A DNA stretch of 64,000 nt from Evansella alkalicola (GTDB lineage Bacteria; Bacillota; Bacilli; Bacillales; Salisediminibacteriaceae), in assembly GCF_019042735.1 (NCBI RefSeq), contig NZ_JAHQCR010000017.1:62001-126000 (forward strand). The letters are read 5' to 3'. The notes beneath the pieces were generated by a model that was not told where the DNA came from, ran no database searches, and saw only the letters and a program-made list of their open reading frames with translations. Each line of letters starts with the position of its first letter. The first letter of the stretch is position 1. Below are positions 26,244 through 35,857 of this stretch, in pieces. The position numbers and the translations under genes were made by a program.

Positions 26244-27712
26244 TTACGACACTCCTCTACTGCATCCTTGGCTACAAGCCTGTCATCGAAATGATGATTA
26301 ACTGTGCCTATAGTTTGATATGTTTCATGTCCTTTTCCAGCAATTAATATGATTTCGTCACGCTCTGCCCTTCGAACCGCTTCAAAGATTGCATCACGTC
26401 TACTTTCAATTACTGTGTAATTACTACCTTCCATGCCCTCTTCCATTTGCTTCAATATCTCGATAGGGTCTTCTGTACGTGGGTTATCAGAGGTTAAATA
26501 AACATAGTCAGATAGTTTTTCAGCAATGTTTGCCATAATTGGTCTTTTTGTTTTATCGCGATCACCACCACAACCAACCACTACAGATATTTTCCCCTTT
26601 GCAAATTCCTTAATCGTATTTAGCACATTTTCAAGACTATCTGGTGTATGAGCGTAGTCAACAATGATGTGAAATGGTTGATTAATTTCAACGCGTTCAA
26701 AACGGCCAGAAACGCCTTCAAGTGTCTCTAAACTTTTAGCTATACTTTCTAGTGGTACGTCAGATGCATAACATGCTGCAGCTGCCGCTAAAGCATTATA
26801 TACAGAAAATGTACCAGTTAATTTCATTGTAACTGGAACAGACTGGTTACCCATCGTCATTGTGAAACTAGTTCCTTGTTCATTTATTGAAACATGTTCA
26901 GCTCTAATATCAGCATTCTTTTTAATACCGAAAGTAATAATTGGTGCCGCCGTCATGATTTCAATTTCGTTAAAATATGGATCATCTATGTTTATAACAG
27001 CTACTGGTTGCTTACCTTCCCCATACCCATTACCAAGTTGGGCAAACAGCAAGCCTTTTGCATGGGCATAACGTTCCATTGTCCCATGATAATCTAAATG
27101 GTCTTGTGATAAATTAGTGAACACAGCCACGTCAAAATCAGTCCCGTGCACTCTTCCCATTTCTAGTGCATGAGATGATACCTCCATCGCAACTGTGTCA
27201 ACTCCGCTTTTCGCCATCTCTGAAAAACCTTTTTGTAGAACGAGGGATTCAGGGGTAGTATTTTGCACGGGAATTTCTTTACCATCGTATTTCATATACA
27301 TCGTACCAATTATCCCAGGTTTCCTATTATTATCTAGTAATATTTTTTCGATTAAGTGTGTTGTAGTTGTTTTTCCATTGGTACCAGTTACACCTATTAA
27401 CTGAAGCTTATTTGTTGGATAGTCATAGAAACATGCAGATATCAATGCCATCGCTCGCTTAGAACTACGAACGATGATAACTGGTATATTAATATATTTC
27501 AATTCTCTTTCGGCTATAATTGCTGCTGCTCCACTGTTTGCTGCCTGATCAGCAAAATCATGCCCATCCACTGTAAAACCAGAAATACAAAAGAATAAAC
27601 TTCCTTCTGACACTTCCCTAGAGTCCATATGTAAATCTTTTATTAGGGGATTCTCATTCGATTCATTTTTATAAGACGGTAAACAACTTATTAGTGATTG
27701 AAGTCGTTTCAA
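26222..27712 (-). CDS. murE: UDP-MurNAc-tripeptide synthetase MurE (meso-diaminopimelate-adding)
   Basis: ATP-dependent ligase adding the third stem-peptide residue. The 496-residue protein has the N-terminal UDP-binding domain with MDSREVSEGSLFFCISG, the P-loop VTGTNGKTTTTHL at 108-120, NLSQDHLDYHGTME, and in the C-terminal domain DNPRTEDP. DNPR is the known selector for meso-diaminopimelate over lysine. A TTG start follows GAGGG. A terminator upstream separates it from spoVD. It overlaps the MurF-like gene downstream, suggesting that both are still translated from one message. Confidence 0.97.
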   Translation of the reverse strand: MKRLQSLISCLPSYKNESNENPLIKDLHMDSREVSEGSLFFCISGFTVDGHDFADQAANSGAAAIIAERELKYINIPVIIVRSSKRAMALISACFYDYPTNKLQLIGVTGTNGKTTTTHLIEKILLDNNRKPGIIGTMYMKYDGKEIPVQNTTPESLVLQKGFSEMAKSGVDTVAMEVSSHALEMGRVHGTDFDVAVFTNLSQDHLDYHGTMERYAHAKGLLFAQLGNGYGEGKQPVAVINIDDPYFNEIEIMTAAPIITFGIKKNADIRAEHVSINEQGTSFTMTMGNQSVPVTMKLTGTFSVYNALAAAAACYASDVPLESIAKSLETLEGVSGRFERVEINQPFHIIVDYAHTPDSLENVLNTIKEFAKGKISVVVGCGGDRDKTKRPIMANIAEKLSDYVYLTSDNPRTEDPIEILKQMEEGMEGSNYTVIESRRDAIFEAVRRAERDEIILIAGKGHETYQTIGTVNHHFDDRLVAKDAVEECRKWEQEKE

Positions 27713-27734
27713 TTAAATCAACCCTCTTTCTATT

Positions 27735-27771
27735 AGAAAAGCGTTTACGCCCGTTGAAACGGGCGACGCTA
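27735..27771 (-). terminator. intrinsic terminator after spoVD
   Basis: Minus-strand stem CGCCCGTT/AACGGGCG extended by AGCGT/ACGCT and followed by TTTT. Confidence 0.8.
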
Positions 27772-27826
27772 AAACTAGTCCCTTGATGATAATACTATTT
27801 GTAAGCCATCATGTCCATAATCCATT

Positions 27827-29767
27827 TTACTGTTCATCGTCTTCTTTGTCACCCATATGCACACGGATTTTAGAACCTGTCTTTACTTTCACACCTGGAT
27901 CTGGAGACTGCAGTACCACTTCTTTCCCACTACCGGACACATCTAGCTCAAGCTCATAATACGCCTCATTAATTTCCCTCATTGTAAGCCCAATTAAATC
28001 TGGGGTTTCAATCAAAGGTGTATCGTTCCAGGAAAGTTCTTTTTCTACTTGTTCTGATCGCTTCTCTACTCCAAGGGAATGAAGGCTATCTTCCATAATA
28101 TTTCCTACTATAGGTGCAGCTACAACCCCACCAAACTGAACTGTATCCTTTGGATTATCAATCGCAACATATACTACTATCTCAGGATCATCGGCAGGTG
28201 CAAAGCCAATAAAGGAAACAATATGATTATTTTCCAAGTATCGTCCATCCTTTGCTTTTTGAGCAGTACCCGTTTTCCCACCAACACGGTATCCATCTAC
28301 AAATGCTCCACCACCAGACCCTTTGGCTACGACATGCTCTAGTGCTCTACGAATTTCCCTAGAAGTTTCTTCAGAAATAATTTGTCGCTTCATTATTGGA
28401 TCTTGTCTTGAAACTACTTCCTCCGTTTGTGGATCTACCCATTCTTTTGCTAAAAATGGTTGATATAAATATCCACCATTTATCGCTGCTGATACTGCTA
28501 CTACCTGTTGAATCGGTGTAACAGAAACCCCTTGACCAAACGAAGTAGTAGCTAACTCCAACGCTTCAACAGCATCTAAATCAAATAAAATCCCTGTTCC
28601 TTCTCCTTGCAAATCAATACCTGTCTTTTTACCAAAGCCAAAATCATGTATATAGTCAAACAAAGTTTCTTTGCCTAATTCCTGTCCTAATGCAACGAAG
28701 CCTGGGTTACATGAATTCTGAACTACTTCTAAGTATGTTTGGGAGCCATGTCCCCCTTTTTTCCAACATTTAATATTGCGTCCTGCAACCTCAATATAGC
28801 CTGGATCATGAAATTCATCTTCATCTAAATCAACGATTCCTTCTTCAAGTGATGCAGCAAGGGTGATGATTTTAAAAGTGGAACCAGGCTCATATTGACT
28901 CCATACTGGTTTATTTTGATTATAAATTTCTGGTGGGACTTCCCTAAAATTCTCTGGGTCGTAATCAGGTCTAGATGACATCCCAAGTACCTCACCAGTA
29001 TTAGGATCCATTGCAATAGCAATCGCACCATCAGGGTTATATTTTGCTTCTGCGTTGTCTAATTCCCTCTCAATAATCGTTTGTATTTCTGAATTAATCG
29101 TCAATTTTAAGTGTTGGCCATTAACAGGAGCAGTATACTCATCTGCCAAATTGGGCATTCTTCTACCCTTTGCATCGGAATAAAATGATACGTGCCCACT
29201 CTGACCAGACAACTTTTCATCATAATATAACTCTAATCCTGTTAATCCTTGGTTATCAATGCCTGCAAAACCCAGTACATGTGATAAGTATTTCCCTTTA
29301 GGATAGTGTCTTTTATTATCTTCAGCTATATATACCCCATCTAATTTTAAGTCCCTAACCTCATGAGCTAATTCATTTGTGATTTTTCTTCCTTCAGGAT
29401 TTATTCTCACTATTGATTCATTTTTCGTTACATATTCATAGGCTTTTTGTCTATCCATTGAAAGAACATTTGCAAGTTGATCGGCTACTGTAGCAGGATC
29501 ACTTACTTGTCTAGGTACAACTAAAACGGAAGGGGCACTAATATTCGTAGCTAACGGAACTCCATTCCTATCTAGAATTTCACCACGTTTTGCTTCAAAC
29601 GGAATATTCCTACTCCATAAATCTTCAGCCCTCTCTGAAATTTCATCGCCCATGACGATCTGAACAAAACCTAATCGCACGATCATAACTATAAACACAA
29701 CCATCCCAACACTTAATGCAAAAATAAGTCGTTTTCTCACTGTTACATTCGATACTCGCTTCATCAT
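27827..29767 (-). CDS. spoVD: sporulation-specific class B penicillin-binding protein SpoVD
   Basis: Membrane-anchored transpeptidase needed for spore cortex, partner of SpoVE. The 646-residue protein (646 in B. subtilis) has an N-terminal anchor, a dimerisation domain, and a transpeptidase domain with the active-site motifs STFK (296-299), SCN (352-354) and KTGT near 490. One C-terminal PASTA domain (TPDLIGLTMREINEAYYELEL and following) completes it. The ATG at 29765-29767 follows GGGAGG. Cysteines in the catalytic domain (including SCN) match the known redox control of SpoVD by StoA/ResA. It is bounded by terminators on both sides, consistent with sporulation-specific expression. Confidence 0.95.
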   Translation of the reverse strand: MMKRVSNVTVRKRLIFALSVGMVVFIVMIVRLGFVQIVMGDEISERAEDLWSRNIPFEAKRGEILDRNGVPLATNISAPSVLVVPRQVSDPATVADQLANVLSMDRQKAYEYVTKNESIVRINPEGRKITNELAHEVRDLKLDGVYIAEDNKRHYPKGKYLSHVLGFAGIDNQGLTGLELYYDEKLSGQSGHVSFYSDAKGRRMPNLADEYTAPVNGQHLKLTINSEIQTIIERELDNAEAKYNPDGAIAIAMDPNTGEVLGMSSRPDYDPENFREVPPEIYNQNKPVWSQYEPGSTFKIITLAASLEEGIVDLDEDEFHDPGYIEVAGRNIKCWKKGGHGSQTYLEVVQNSCNPGFVALGQELGKETLFDYIHDFGFGKKTGIDLQGEGTGILFDLDAVEALELATTSFGQGVSVTPIQQVVAVSAAINGGYLYQPFLAKEWVDPQTEEVVSRQDPIMKRQIISEETSREIRRALEHVVAKGSGGGAFVDGYRVGGKTGTAQKAKDGRYLENNHIVSFIGFAPADDPEIVVYVAIDNPKDTVQFGGVVAAPIVGNIMEDSLHSLGVEKRSEQVEKELSWNDTPLIETPDLIGLTMREINEAYYELELDVSGSGKEVVLQSPDPGVKVKTGSKIRVHMGDKEDDEQ

Positions 29768-29810
29768 GAACCTCCCATGTTTAAACACTTTGGCTTGGTT
29801 CAGTCATATG

Positions 29811-29841
29811 AAAAAAATGGACAGGTTAGAACCTGTCCATT
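29811..29841 (-). terminator. intrinsic terminator after pbpB
   Basis: Minus-strand perfect stem ATGGACAGGTT/AACCTGTCCAT followed by TTTTTTT. Confidence 0.9.
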
Positions 29842-29856
29842 AGATTTTATACATAG

Positions 29857-32052
29857 CTAGTCTATAAAAAAATCTTCATCGTCATTCAATTCACTTGATT
29901 CTGCGTCTTCAATGACCTCTTCTTCTAGAACCTCTCCTGGAGGCAGTAAAGTTACACGAACAACGTCTACTTTGGAGATATCAGTAGCTGGACTCGGCAT
30001 TTGATCTCTACCAAATCCATTCCCATGAATGTCAATATCCACACCTGTTAATTCTTGAAAACCATATATTTGTCTTAGTGACCAATCTGTAAAATCAGGC
30101 ATGTACAATTCTTCCCCATCTGTCATCAATAGGACTTTTTCCCCTGGATATACACCGATTCCACTTGATGGGTATTGATCTGTCACTTTTTTCCCGTTAC
30201 CAAGAACAACTACTTCCAAGCCTTCTGATACAAGGTGTGACTGAACATCTGTCACCATTGCTTCAGAATAGTCTTCAATCTCAAAATCTCTCCGTTCTCT
30301 CTCTCCGTTTTCATCTGTAGGTGCAATATTCAAATATTGTAGACTTTGCTTCATCACTGACTTAAATATCATTGAAACGGGAATTGACCCTGCCTCATCA
30401 TCAGCTAGTTTAGGTCGATCAATTGCCACGTATACAATTACTTCAGGATCCTCAGCAGGTGCCATCCCTATAAAAGAATAGATAAAATTTCCGTGTCCAG
30501 ACATATATCTTCCATCAGGGCCAACTATTTCTGCCGTACCAGTTTTTCCAGCAACATCAAAGCCATCTATTGCGAAACCTCGTCCAGTACCAACCTCTGA
30601 GGAAACAACTGTCTCCATTAGATTTAGTACTTCTTTAGCAGTAGACTCTGAGATTGGCTCATTTACTACTTGTGGTTTGTTTTCTAGAACTATTTCATTT
30701 TCGTCATCATTAACAATTCGATCGATAATATATGGTTGCATCATTTTTCCACCATTAGCAATAGCGGTTGAAGCTTGCACCAATTGAATAGGTGTAACTG
30801 CGGTACCTTGTCCAAATGAAGTTGCAGCAATATCACTACGGCTCCCCCTTGCGATCATACTGTTCACTTCATTTGGTAGATCTATCCCTGTTGGCTCATC
30901 GAATCCGAAAGATTGAATATAATCATAAAAAGTATCGCCACCTAATCGCTCCAGTGCCAATATGGTAAATGCAACGTTAGATGAACGCTGAAAACCTTCA
31001 TCAAACGTTATCTGTCCCCACCCAGCACGATTGTGGTCACGAATTGTATGGGGACCAACTTGAATTGACCCTGACTGAAAATATTCTTGGCCATTATAGA
31101 CACCTTCTTCTATAGCGGCAGCTAAACTAAAAATCTTCATCGTTGAACCTGGCTCAAATCTAGATTGAACATTAAAATTCGAATAATTCTCTATCGATTC
31201 ATATTGATTAGGGTTGAAAGTTGGACGATTCGCCATTCCAAGAATTTCACCAGTCTTGGCATTAGCAACTATGGCCATCATCCGTTCTGGATCATATTCT
31301 TCTTCCACCTGATTCATTGTTTGCTCAATTGTCATTTGTATCCTTGTATCTAATGTTAAAAATACACTATCTCCATTCTTAGGTGGTTCAATTACTTCGT
31401 TTGCATTCGTCAACCGACGATTCCGTCCATCCTTTTGATAGGAGATTCTACCATTCTCTTCTTGAAGATATTCATTTAAACTACTTTCTAGACCCATTCT
31501 AGCAGTAGACATGTCACGTTCTGTATAACCAATAATGTGAGAGGCAAAAGTTTGTTTTGGATAAAAACGCCTCGGGTCCTCTCTCATTTGTATTCCAGGT
31601 AATTCTAGCGCCATAACTTCTTCTTTTTTTTCAAAACTAAGAAATTTCGCCCTTGGTCCCATTTCCACTTGAACTCTTCCAGCTTCAATCCCATTCACTA
31701 AAAAACCTTCGATTGTAGCTACATCTATATCTAATACAGCACTCAATTCTTTCGCAGTGTTAATAGGGTCCTCCACATAGTCACTAAACCGATCATCCAA
31801 AATTGCAACTAATGTATAGGATGGAATTTCTTCTGCAAGTGCGTCACCATTTCTATCAAAGATGGTCCCCCTTTTACCTTCAAGTGTGTATGACTGGGAC
31901 CATCTTCGCTCCAGTAGATTCTGAAGATCATGACCTTGTACCTCTTTTGCTGCTTGTATGTAAACAAATCGCGAAAATGCAATTGTCATTCCAAGGAGGA
32001 AGACTACTAAGATAAACATTGCTCTTGTTGTGACTTTACTTTTCTTCCCCAT
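29857..32052 (-). CDS. pbpB: division-specific class B penicillin-binding protein PBP2B
   Basis: Septal transpeptidase acting with FtsW, FtsL, DivIC and DivIB. The 731-residue protein has a short cytoplasmic tail, one membrane anchor (about 10-30), a pedestal domain (KRGTIFDRNGDALAE), and a transpeptidase domain with GSTMK, SSN (in RSSNVAF) and AGKTGTAE. Two C-terminal PASTA domains follow. The last 30 residues are acidic (LEEEVIEDAESSELNDDEDF). The start ATG follows GGGGGA. It lies downstream of mraZ-rsmH-ftsL in the usual dcw order. Confidence 0.96.
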   Translation of the reverse strand: MGKKSKVTTRAMFILVVFLLGMTIAFSRFVYIQAAKEVQGHDLQNLLERRWSQSYTLEGKRGTIFDRNGDALAEEIPSYTLVAILDDRFSDYVEDPINTAKELSAVLDIDVATIEGFLVNGIEAGRVQVEMGPRAKFLSFEKKEEVMALELPGIQMREDPRRFYPKQTFASHIIGYTERDMSTARMGLESSLNEYLQEENGRISYQKDGRNRRLTNANEVIEPPKNGDSVFLTLDTRIQMTIEQTMNQVEEEYDPERMMAIVANAKTGEILGMANRPTFNPNQYESIENYSNFNVQSRFEPGSTMKIFSLAAAIEEGVYNGQEYFQSGSIQVGPHTIRDHNRAGWGQITFDEGFQRSSNVAFTILALERLGGDTFYDYIQSFGFDEPTGIDLPNEVNSMIARGSRSDIAATSFGQGTAVTPIQLVQASTAIANGGKMMQPYIIDRIVNDDENEIVLENKPQVVNEPISESTAKEVLNLMETVVSSEVGTGRGFAIDGFDVAGKTGTAEIVGPDGRYMSGHGNFIYSFIGMAPAEDPEVIVYVAIDRPKLADDEAGSIPVSMIFKSVMKQSLQYLNIAPTDENGERERRDFEIEDYSEAMVTDVQSHLVSEGLEVVVLGNGKKVTDQYPSSGIGVYPGEKVLLMTDGEELYMPDFTDWSLRQIYGFQELTGVDIDIHGNGFGRDQMPSPATDISKVDVVRVTLLPPGEVLEEEVIEDAESSELNDDEDFFID

Positions 32053-32075
32053 CTAAAATATCCCCCTTAGGCAAA

Positions 32076-32444
32076 TCAATCATTAGAATGAGTATATCTC
32101 ACATTTTCCTCTCTCAAAACCATTCCCATATCCTTCGCCTTGTCTAAAATACGTTCAGGGTCTGATAACTCCATTACCTGTAAACCTAGACCTTCATTAA
32201 CACTTTGCTGTTCTTGAATTTGTAATTCAGCCTGTTGTATTTGATGGTTAGCCATATAAATAGACGCGTAATTTGACAATACTAGGTAAAAGACAAATAC
32301 AATACCAATGAGAGCAGTTAAATAGAAAAGCTTCTCCCCTTTAGTGATACGTGATTTATAGACACTTTGCTTGACTACCCTTTTTTCCTTATGGTTTTGT
32401 TGGTGATTCGGTTGAAGAATCTGTTTTTCTACTAATGGACTCAT
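32076..32444 (-). CDS. ftsL: cell-division protein FtsL
   Basis: Small bitopic septum protein that activates the FtsW-PBP2B synthase with DivIC. The 122 residues comprise a basic cytoplasmic tail, a membrane segment at about 39-57, and an extracellular leucine-zipper-like coiled coil (HQIQQAELQIQEQQSVNEGL) ending in DPERILDKAKDMGM. The ATG follows AGGAGG. Weak overall sequence conservation is normal; position between rsmH and pbpB supports the call. Confidence 0.92.
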   Translation of the reverse strand: MSPLVEKQILQPNHQQNHKEKRVVKQSVYKSRITKGEKLFYLTALIGIVFVFYLVLSNYASIYMANHQIQQAELQIQEQQSVNEGLGLQVMELSDPERILDKAKDMGMVLREENVRYTHSND

Positions 32445-32459
32445 TGTGTATTCCTCCTT

Positions 32460-33401
32460 TTATTTTTTCTCAGCGATACGGAGTTTTGCCGATTGCGCTC
32501 TTGAATTACTCTCTAATTCTTCCTCGCTAGCAAGGATTGGTTTACGATTTACTAGTGAAAGTTCCCCTTCGAATCCTTCTGGAATAATAGGCAAACCCTT
32601 GGGTAACTCTTGTGGTGTACTACGACGCTTAAAAACTTGTTTACAAATACGGTCCTCTAGGGAATGAAATGTAATGACAGCAATTCTTCCTGTAGATGCC
32701 GTCATATCAATTGCATCATTAAGTGCCTCCTCAAAAACTTGTAGCTCGTTATTCACAGCAATCCTAAAAGCTTGGAAGGTCCTTTTTGCTGGGTGACCAC
32801 CTTTTCTCCTTGCTGGAGCAGGAATAGCGTCCTTTATAATTTCTACAAGCTCAAAGGTTGTTTCTACTGGTTTTTTTTCCCTAGCTTTCTCAATTTTTCT
32901 AGCAATTTGTTTTGCAAAACGTTCCTCACCATATCTGGCAATTATTTTAACTATTTCTTCAAATTGCCAATGATTAATCACCTCAAAAGCAGTTAACGAC
33001 TGGCTTCGGTCCATCCTCATGTCCAATGGTGCATCAAAACGGTAACTGAATCCCCGTTCCGGCTCATCAAACTGTGGCGATGAAACACCTAAGTCAAACA
33101 CGAACCCATTTACTTCACTAATACCAATATTTCGGAGTTCCTGTTTTAAATGCTGAAAATTGCTGTGTACAAATGTTACTTTTCCTGAAAAACCTTTTAG
33201 GCGGTTCTTCGCATGCTCTAATGCTATTTCATCCTGATCAAAAGCAATTAATCTTCCCTTTTCGCTTAATTGTCGGAGAATTTGTTCACTGTGACCTCCA
33301 CCACCAAGAGTACAGTCTACATATATACCGTCCTCTTTAATGTTTAGGCCATTTACTGTTTCGTTTTTTAATACCGTTTCATGTTCAAACTGCTTTTCCA
33401 A
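32460..33401 (-). CDS. rsmH: 16S rRNA (cytosine1402-N4)-methyltransferase RsmH
   Basis: S-adenosylmethionine-dependent methyltransferase modifying C1402 in the ribosomal P site. The 313-residue protein has the SAM motif YVDCTLGGGGHS (27-38), FDLGVSSPQFD, and the C-terminal signature IAVITFHSLEDRICKQVF. A TTG start with GAGGAGG upstream fits the family N-terminus. It follows mraZ in the division operon. Confidence 0.97.
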   Translation of the reverse strand: MEKQFEHETVLKNETVNGLNIKEDGIYVDCTLGGGGHSEQILRQLSEKGRLIAFDQDEIALEHAKNRLKGFSGKVTFVHSNFQHLKQELRNIGISEVNGFVFDLGVSSPQFDEPERGFSYRFDAPLDMRMDRSQSLTAFEVINHWQFEEIVKIIARYGEERFAKQIARKIEKAREKKPVETTFELVEIIKDAIPAPARRKGGHPAKRTFQAFRIAVNNELQVFEEALNDAIDMTASTGRIAVITFHSLEDRICKQVFKRRSTPQELPKGLPIIPEGFEGELSLVNRKPILASEEELESNSRAQSAKLRIAEKK

Positions 33402-33433
33402 AGAATGAGACCTCCTCTACGCTGCTCATGTGC

Positions 33434-33865
33434 TTATAGTTCAAAGTCTACGATACCCTCCGCAATTTCAGCAAAAGACTCTTCAGACTCTGCAAAATAT
33501 TCCTCCCAAATACTTTTACTCCAAATTTCAACCCGGTTAGAAACACCGATTACAACGCACTCCTTCTCAAGGATGGCATAGGATCGTAGCGTCTGGGCTA
33601 TATTAACCCTTCCTTGTTTATCTAGTTCACACTCTGTAGCACCTGAGAAGAAAAACCGAGTAAACGCACGGGCATCTTTTTTTGTAAATGGAAGTGTTTT
33701 AAGCTTTTGTTCTAATTGTCTCCATTCTTCTTCAGGATAAACAAATAAACATTTGTCCATCCCTCTAGTGACGACGAAGTTTGGGCCTAATTCTTCACGG
33801 AATTTAGCTGGGATGATCATCCTGCCTTTTTCATCAATTGTATGATGATATTCTCCCATGAACAT
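33434..33865 (-). CDS. mraZ: transcriptional regulator MraZ
   Basis: DNA-binding regulator of the division/cell-wall cluster with two AbrB/SpoVT-like half-domains. The 143 residues (143 in B. subtilis) begin MFMGEYHHTIDEKGRMIIPAKFREE and repeat the motif as CELDKQGRVNIAQTLRSYA. The ATG at 33863-33865 is chosen from family length. Upstream lie GTGG boxes in 10-bp phase, the known type of MraZ target, indicating autoregulation. Confidence 0.95.
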   Translation of the reverse strand: MFMGEYHHTIDEKGRMIIPAKFREELGPNFVVTRGMDKCLFVYPEEEWRQLEQKLKTLPFTKKDARAFTRFFFSGATECELDKQGRVNIAQTLRSYAILEKECVVIGVSNRVEIWSKSIWEEYFAESEESFAEIAEGIVDFEL

Positions 33866-33882
33866 AGACTCCACCCTCTCCT

Positions 33883-33930
33883 CCACTTTATAACACTAAT
33901 TTACCACATCCCCCCACTTTTCACCACTTT
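33883..33930 (-). promoter_or_regulatory. MraZ-type operator: GTGG boxes at 10-bp spacing
   Basis: On the minus strand, GTGG-type boxes lie at plus 33924-33927, 33914-33917, 33904-33907, 33893-33896 (degenerate, GTGT) and 33883-33886, roughly one helical turn apart. MraZ of Mycoplasma and E. coli is known to bind 10-bp-phased GTG/TGGG repeats in front of its own gene. Confidence 0.65.
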
Positions 33931-34077
33931 TGTTTTAATTTTTTTTAATATTCTTTCGTACTATTTTTCTCATGTAACCAAGTAACTCGTAACAATCCTT
34001 TATATATCAGCGTTTTCCAATCTTTTTTAAGATAAATCCCTAAGTGGAGTAAGTGGGGGAAGGGTGGGGGGAAGGCA

Positions 34078-34114
34078 TAAAAAATGAGACTGCCCATTTG
34101 GGACAGCCTCTTAT
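34078..34114 (-). terminator. intrinsic terminator after bshC
   Basis: Minus-strand stem GAGGCTGTCCCA/TGGGCAGTCTC with an A/T loop and TTTTTTA. Confidence 0.85.
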
Positions 34115-34136
34115 ACTAAAAAAATTTTTACCTATT

Positions 34137-35774
34137 TTAAAGATAAACATACAAATGCTTTCCAATTAAATCTTTACTATTATCACCACTGCTCAACTCT
34201 CGCAAAACTCTTATATAGAGATCTGACCCATATGCATTCAAGAAAGGGAATACATTTAAGACACGCTCCTGCCAATTCCCATTCGGCAGCAGTTCTGCCT
34301 CAATTTCTTCAAATCTACGGATACCATCAGAAAGTTTTGCCAGTGATAATTTCTCCACTTTCTTTTCATATTGTAAAAACTGATTTCTAATCAAATCACC
34401 TTGTCGTTGATGTACTTTTTGCGCATCTTGTCCAAGGTTCTGCATAGATTCTGAAAGTTGAGAAATAACTTCTTCCATTTCCTTATAAGCTTTTTTAAAG
34501 CTCTTTTGTACAGACAAGTCTTTATTATCTTTTACCCACTGACGTTTTAACGATACCAATTCACCTAACATCGCTTCATCTGGGGGTAAATTTACCCACT
34601 TAAGATTCTTTTCTACCTTTCTTGAGATAAAAGACAAATGAAGTCTTGGTAGAACAGGTGGCATGTTCATATTAAAAATATGGAACGAATTTTTGAGTGT
34701 CCCCCAATACTTCAGTTCACCTGGTCCTGCTACAAAACCAATAACAGGTAGTAACATATCTTGCATGATTGGACGAGTCACTACATTATTACTTAATAGT
34801 AGCGGGTTATCACTAAGAGAATCAAGAATTTCTTCCTTTGACCACTCTCTACCACTGTTTTTATCTTGGAATAATTGTCCACTCTTTTCTAAAAGGAATC
34901 TTTGCCCATTATCGTGTATAAACAAATGTGCATTCTCTTTTCTTATATCTATCGGTTCACCAAAACCTGCTTTTTTAAATTGATTGGCTCCATCATAAAA
35001 AGCAGTACGGAGATTATCATTTCCCTTAACAAGTTGAGTGAAATACGGCTTTTCTATCTGGCGTATCGCTGGATCTGCAGCGTCCATAAGAACGATACCA
35101 GAATCTTTAAATAAGCGATGTATAATTAATGCACACCATTCCACATATGTTAACTCTCTGTCTAAATCATTTATTAAAGATTCATATAGGCTTTGAGTAT
35201 GCACCGTTTCCTGAAGATCCAGAAACGCCTCCTTAATTAAACCTTTTGCTTCTTCTCTTGGAATCTTTCTTTCTGAAGCTGGTTGCTTGAACTCATTTCT
35301 TTCACTAATTCGAATTCTTTTAATACCATCCCCATCATGAAAATATGTATGATTCACTTCATCAATATCATGATCTTCTCCAGCTAACCAAAAAATTGGG
35401 ACAACTGGGGATTTAAGCTCATTTTCAAAATCCTTCGCGTAACTTAATATAGATAGGATTTTAGTCGGTGTATAAATAGGGCCAGTTAATATCCCTGCCT
35501 GTTGCCCTCCAACCATCACCGTCGATCGATCATTTAACAACCGATTTATTTGTGAAAATGTAGCATCAGAATTAGTGAATTTTTTGTTGTAGGCCGTTAA
35601 AGCTTCAACTAATTTAGTACGTTGAAATTCTCTACTAGCAAGCTCATTAGCTCGTCTTATATACTCATCTTTATGTATAGAATAATCATAAAACTCCATT
35701 ACCGTACTATCATTCATTACGTATTTATTAAAAAAGGATTGTGGATCCTTTAAATCCTTTGCAGATAATTTCAT
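34137..35774 (-). CDS. bshC: bacillithiol biosynthesis cysteine-adding enzyme BshC
   Basis: Catalyses, or is assigned to, the last step of bacillithiol synthesis (cysteine addition to GlcN-malate). The 545-residue protein starts MKLSAKDLKDPQSFFNKYV. It has the nucleotidyltransferase-like core FWLAGEDHDIDEVNHTYF (an aminoacyl-synthetase-like fold), MVGGQQAGILTGPIYTPTKI, and a long C-terminal coiled coil (about residues 380-500). Immediately before mraZ is its usual Bacillus position (yllA). The start has a weak AAGGTTGG ribosome site. Confidence 0.94.
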   Translation of the reverse strand: MKLSAKDLKDPQSFFNKYVMNDSTVMEFYDYSIHKDEYIRRANELASREFQRTKLVEALTAYNKKFTNSDATFSQINRLLNDRSTVMVGGQQAGILTGPIYTPTKILSILSYAKDFENELKSPVVPIFWLAGEDHDIDEVNHTYFHDGDGIKRIRISERNEFKQPASERKIPREEAKGLIKEAFLDLQETVHTQSLYESLINDLDRELTYVEWCALIIHRLFKDSGIVLMDAADPAIRQIEKPYFTQLVKGNDNLRTAFYDGANQFKKAGFGEPIDIRKENAHLFIHDNGQRFLLEKSGQLFQDKNSGREWSKEEILDSLSDNPLLLSNNVVTRPIMQDMLLPVIGFVAGPGELKYWGTLKNSFHIFNMNMPPVLPRLHLSFISRKVEKNLKWVNLPPDEAMLGELVSLKRQWVKDNKDLSVQKSFKKAYKEMEEVISQLSESMQNLGQDAQKVHQRQGDLIRNQFLQYEKKVEKLSLAKLSDGIRRFEEIEAELLPNGNWQERVLNVFPFLNAYGSDLYIRVLRELSSGDNSKDLIGKHLYVYL

Positions 35775-35857
35775 AGGACCAACCTTTCACACCAGCTATA
35801 GATATTAAATACTCGTATTATTATAGCAAAGTTTCAAAGGCCTCACCAAAAAAATGC

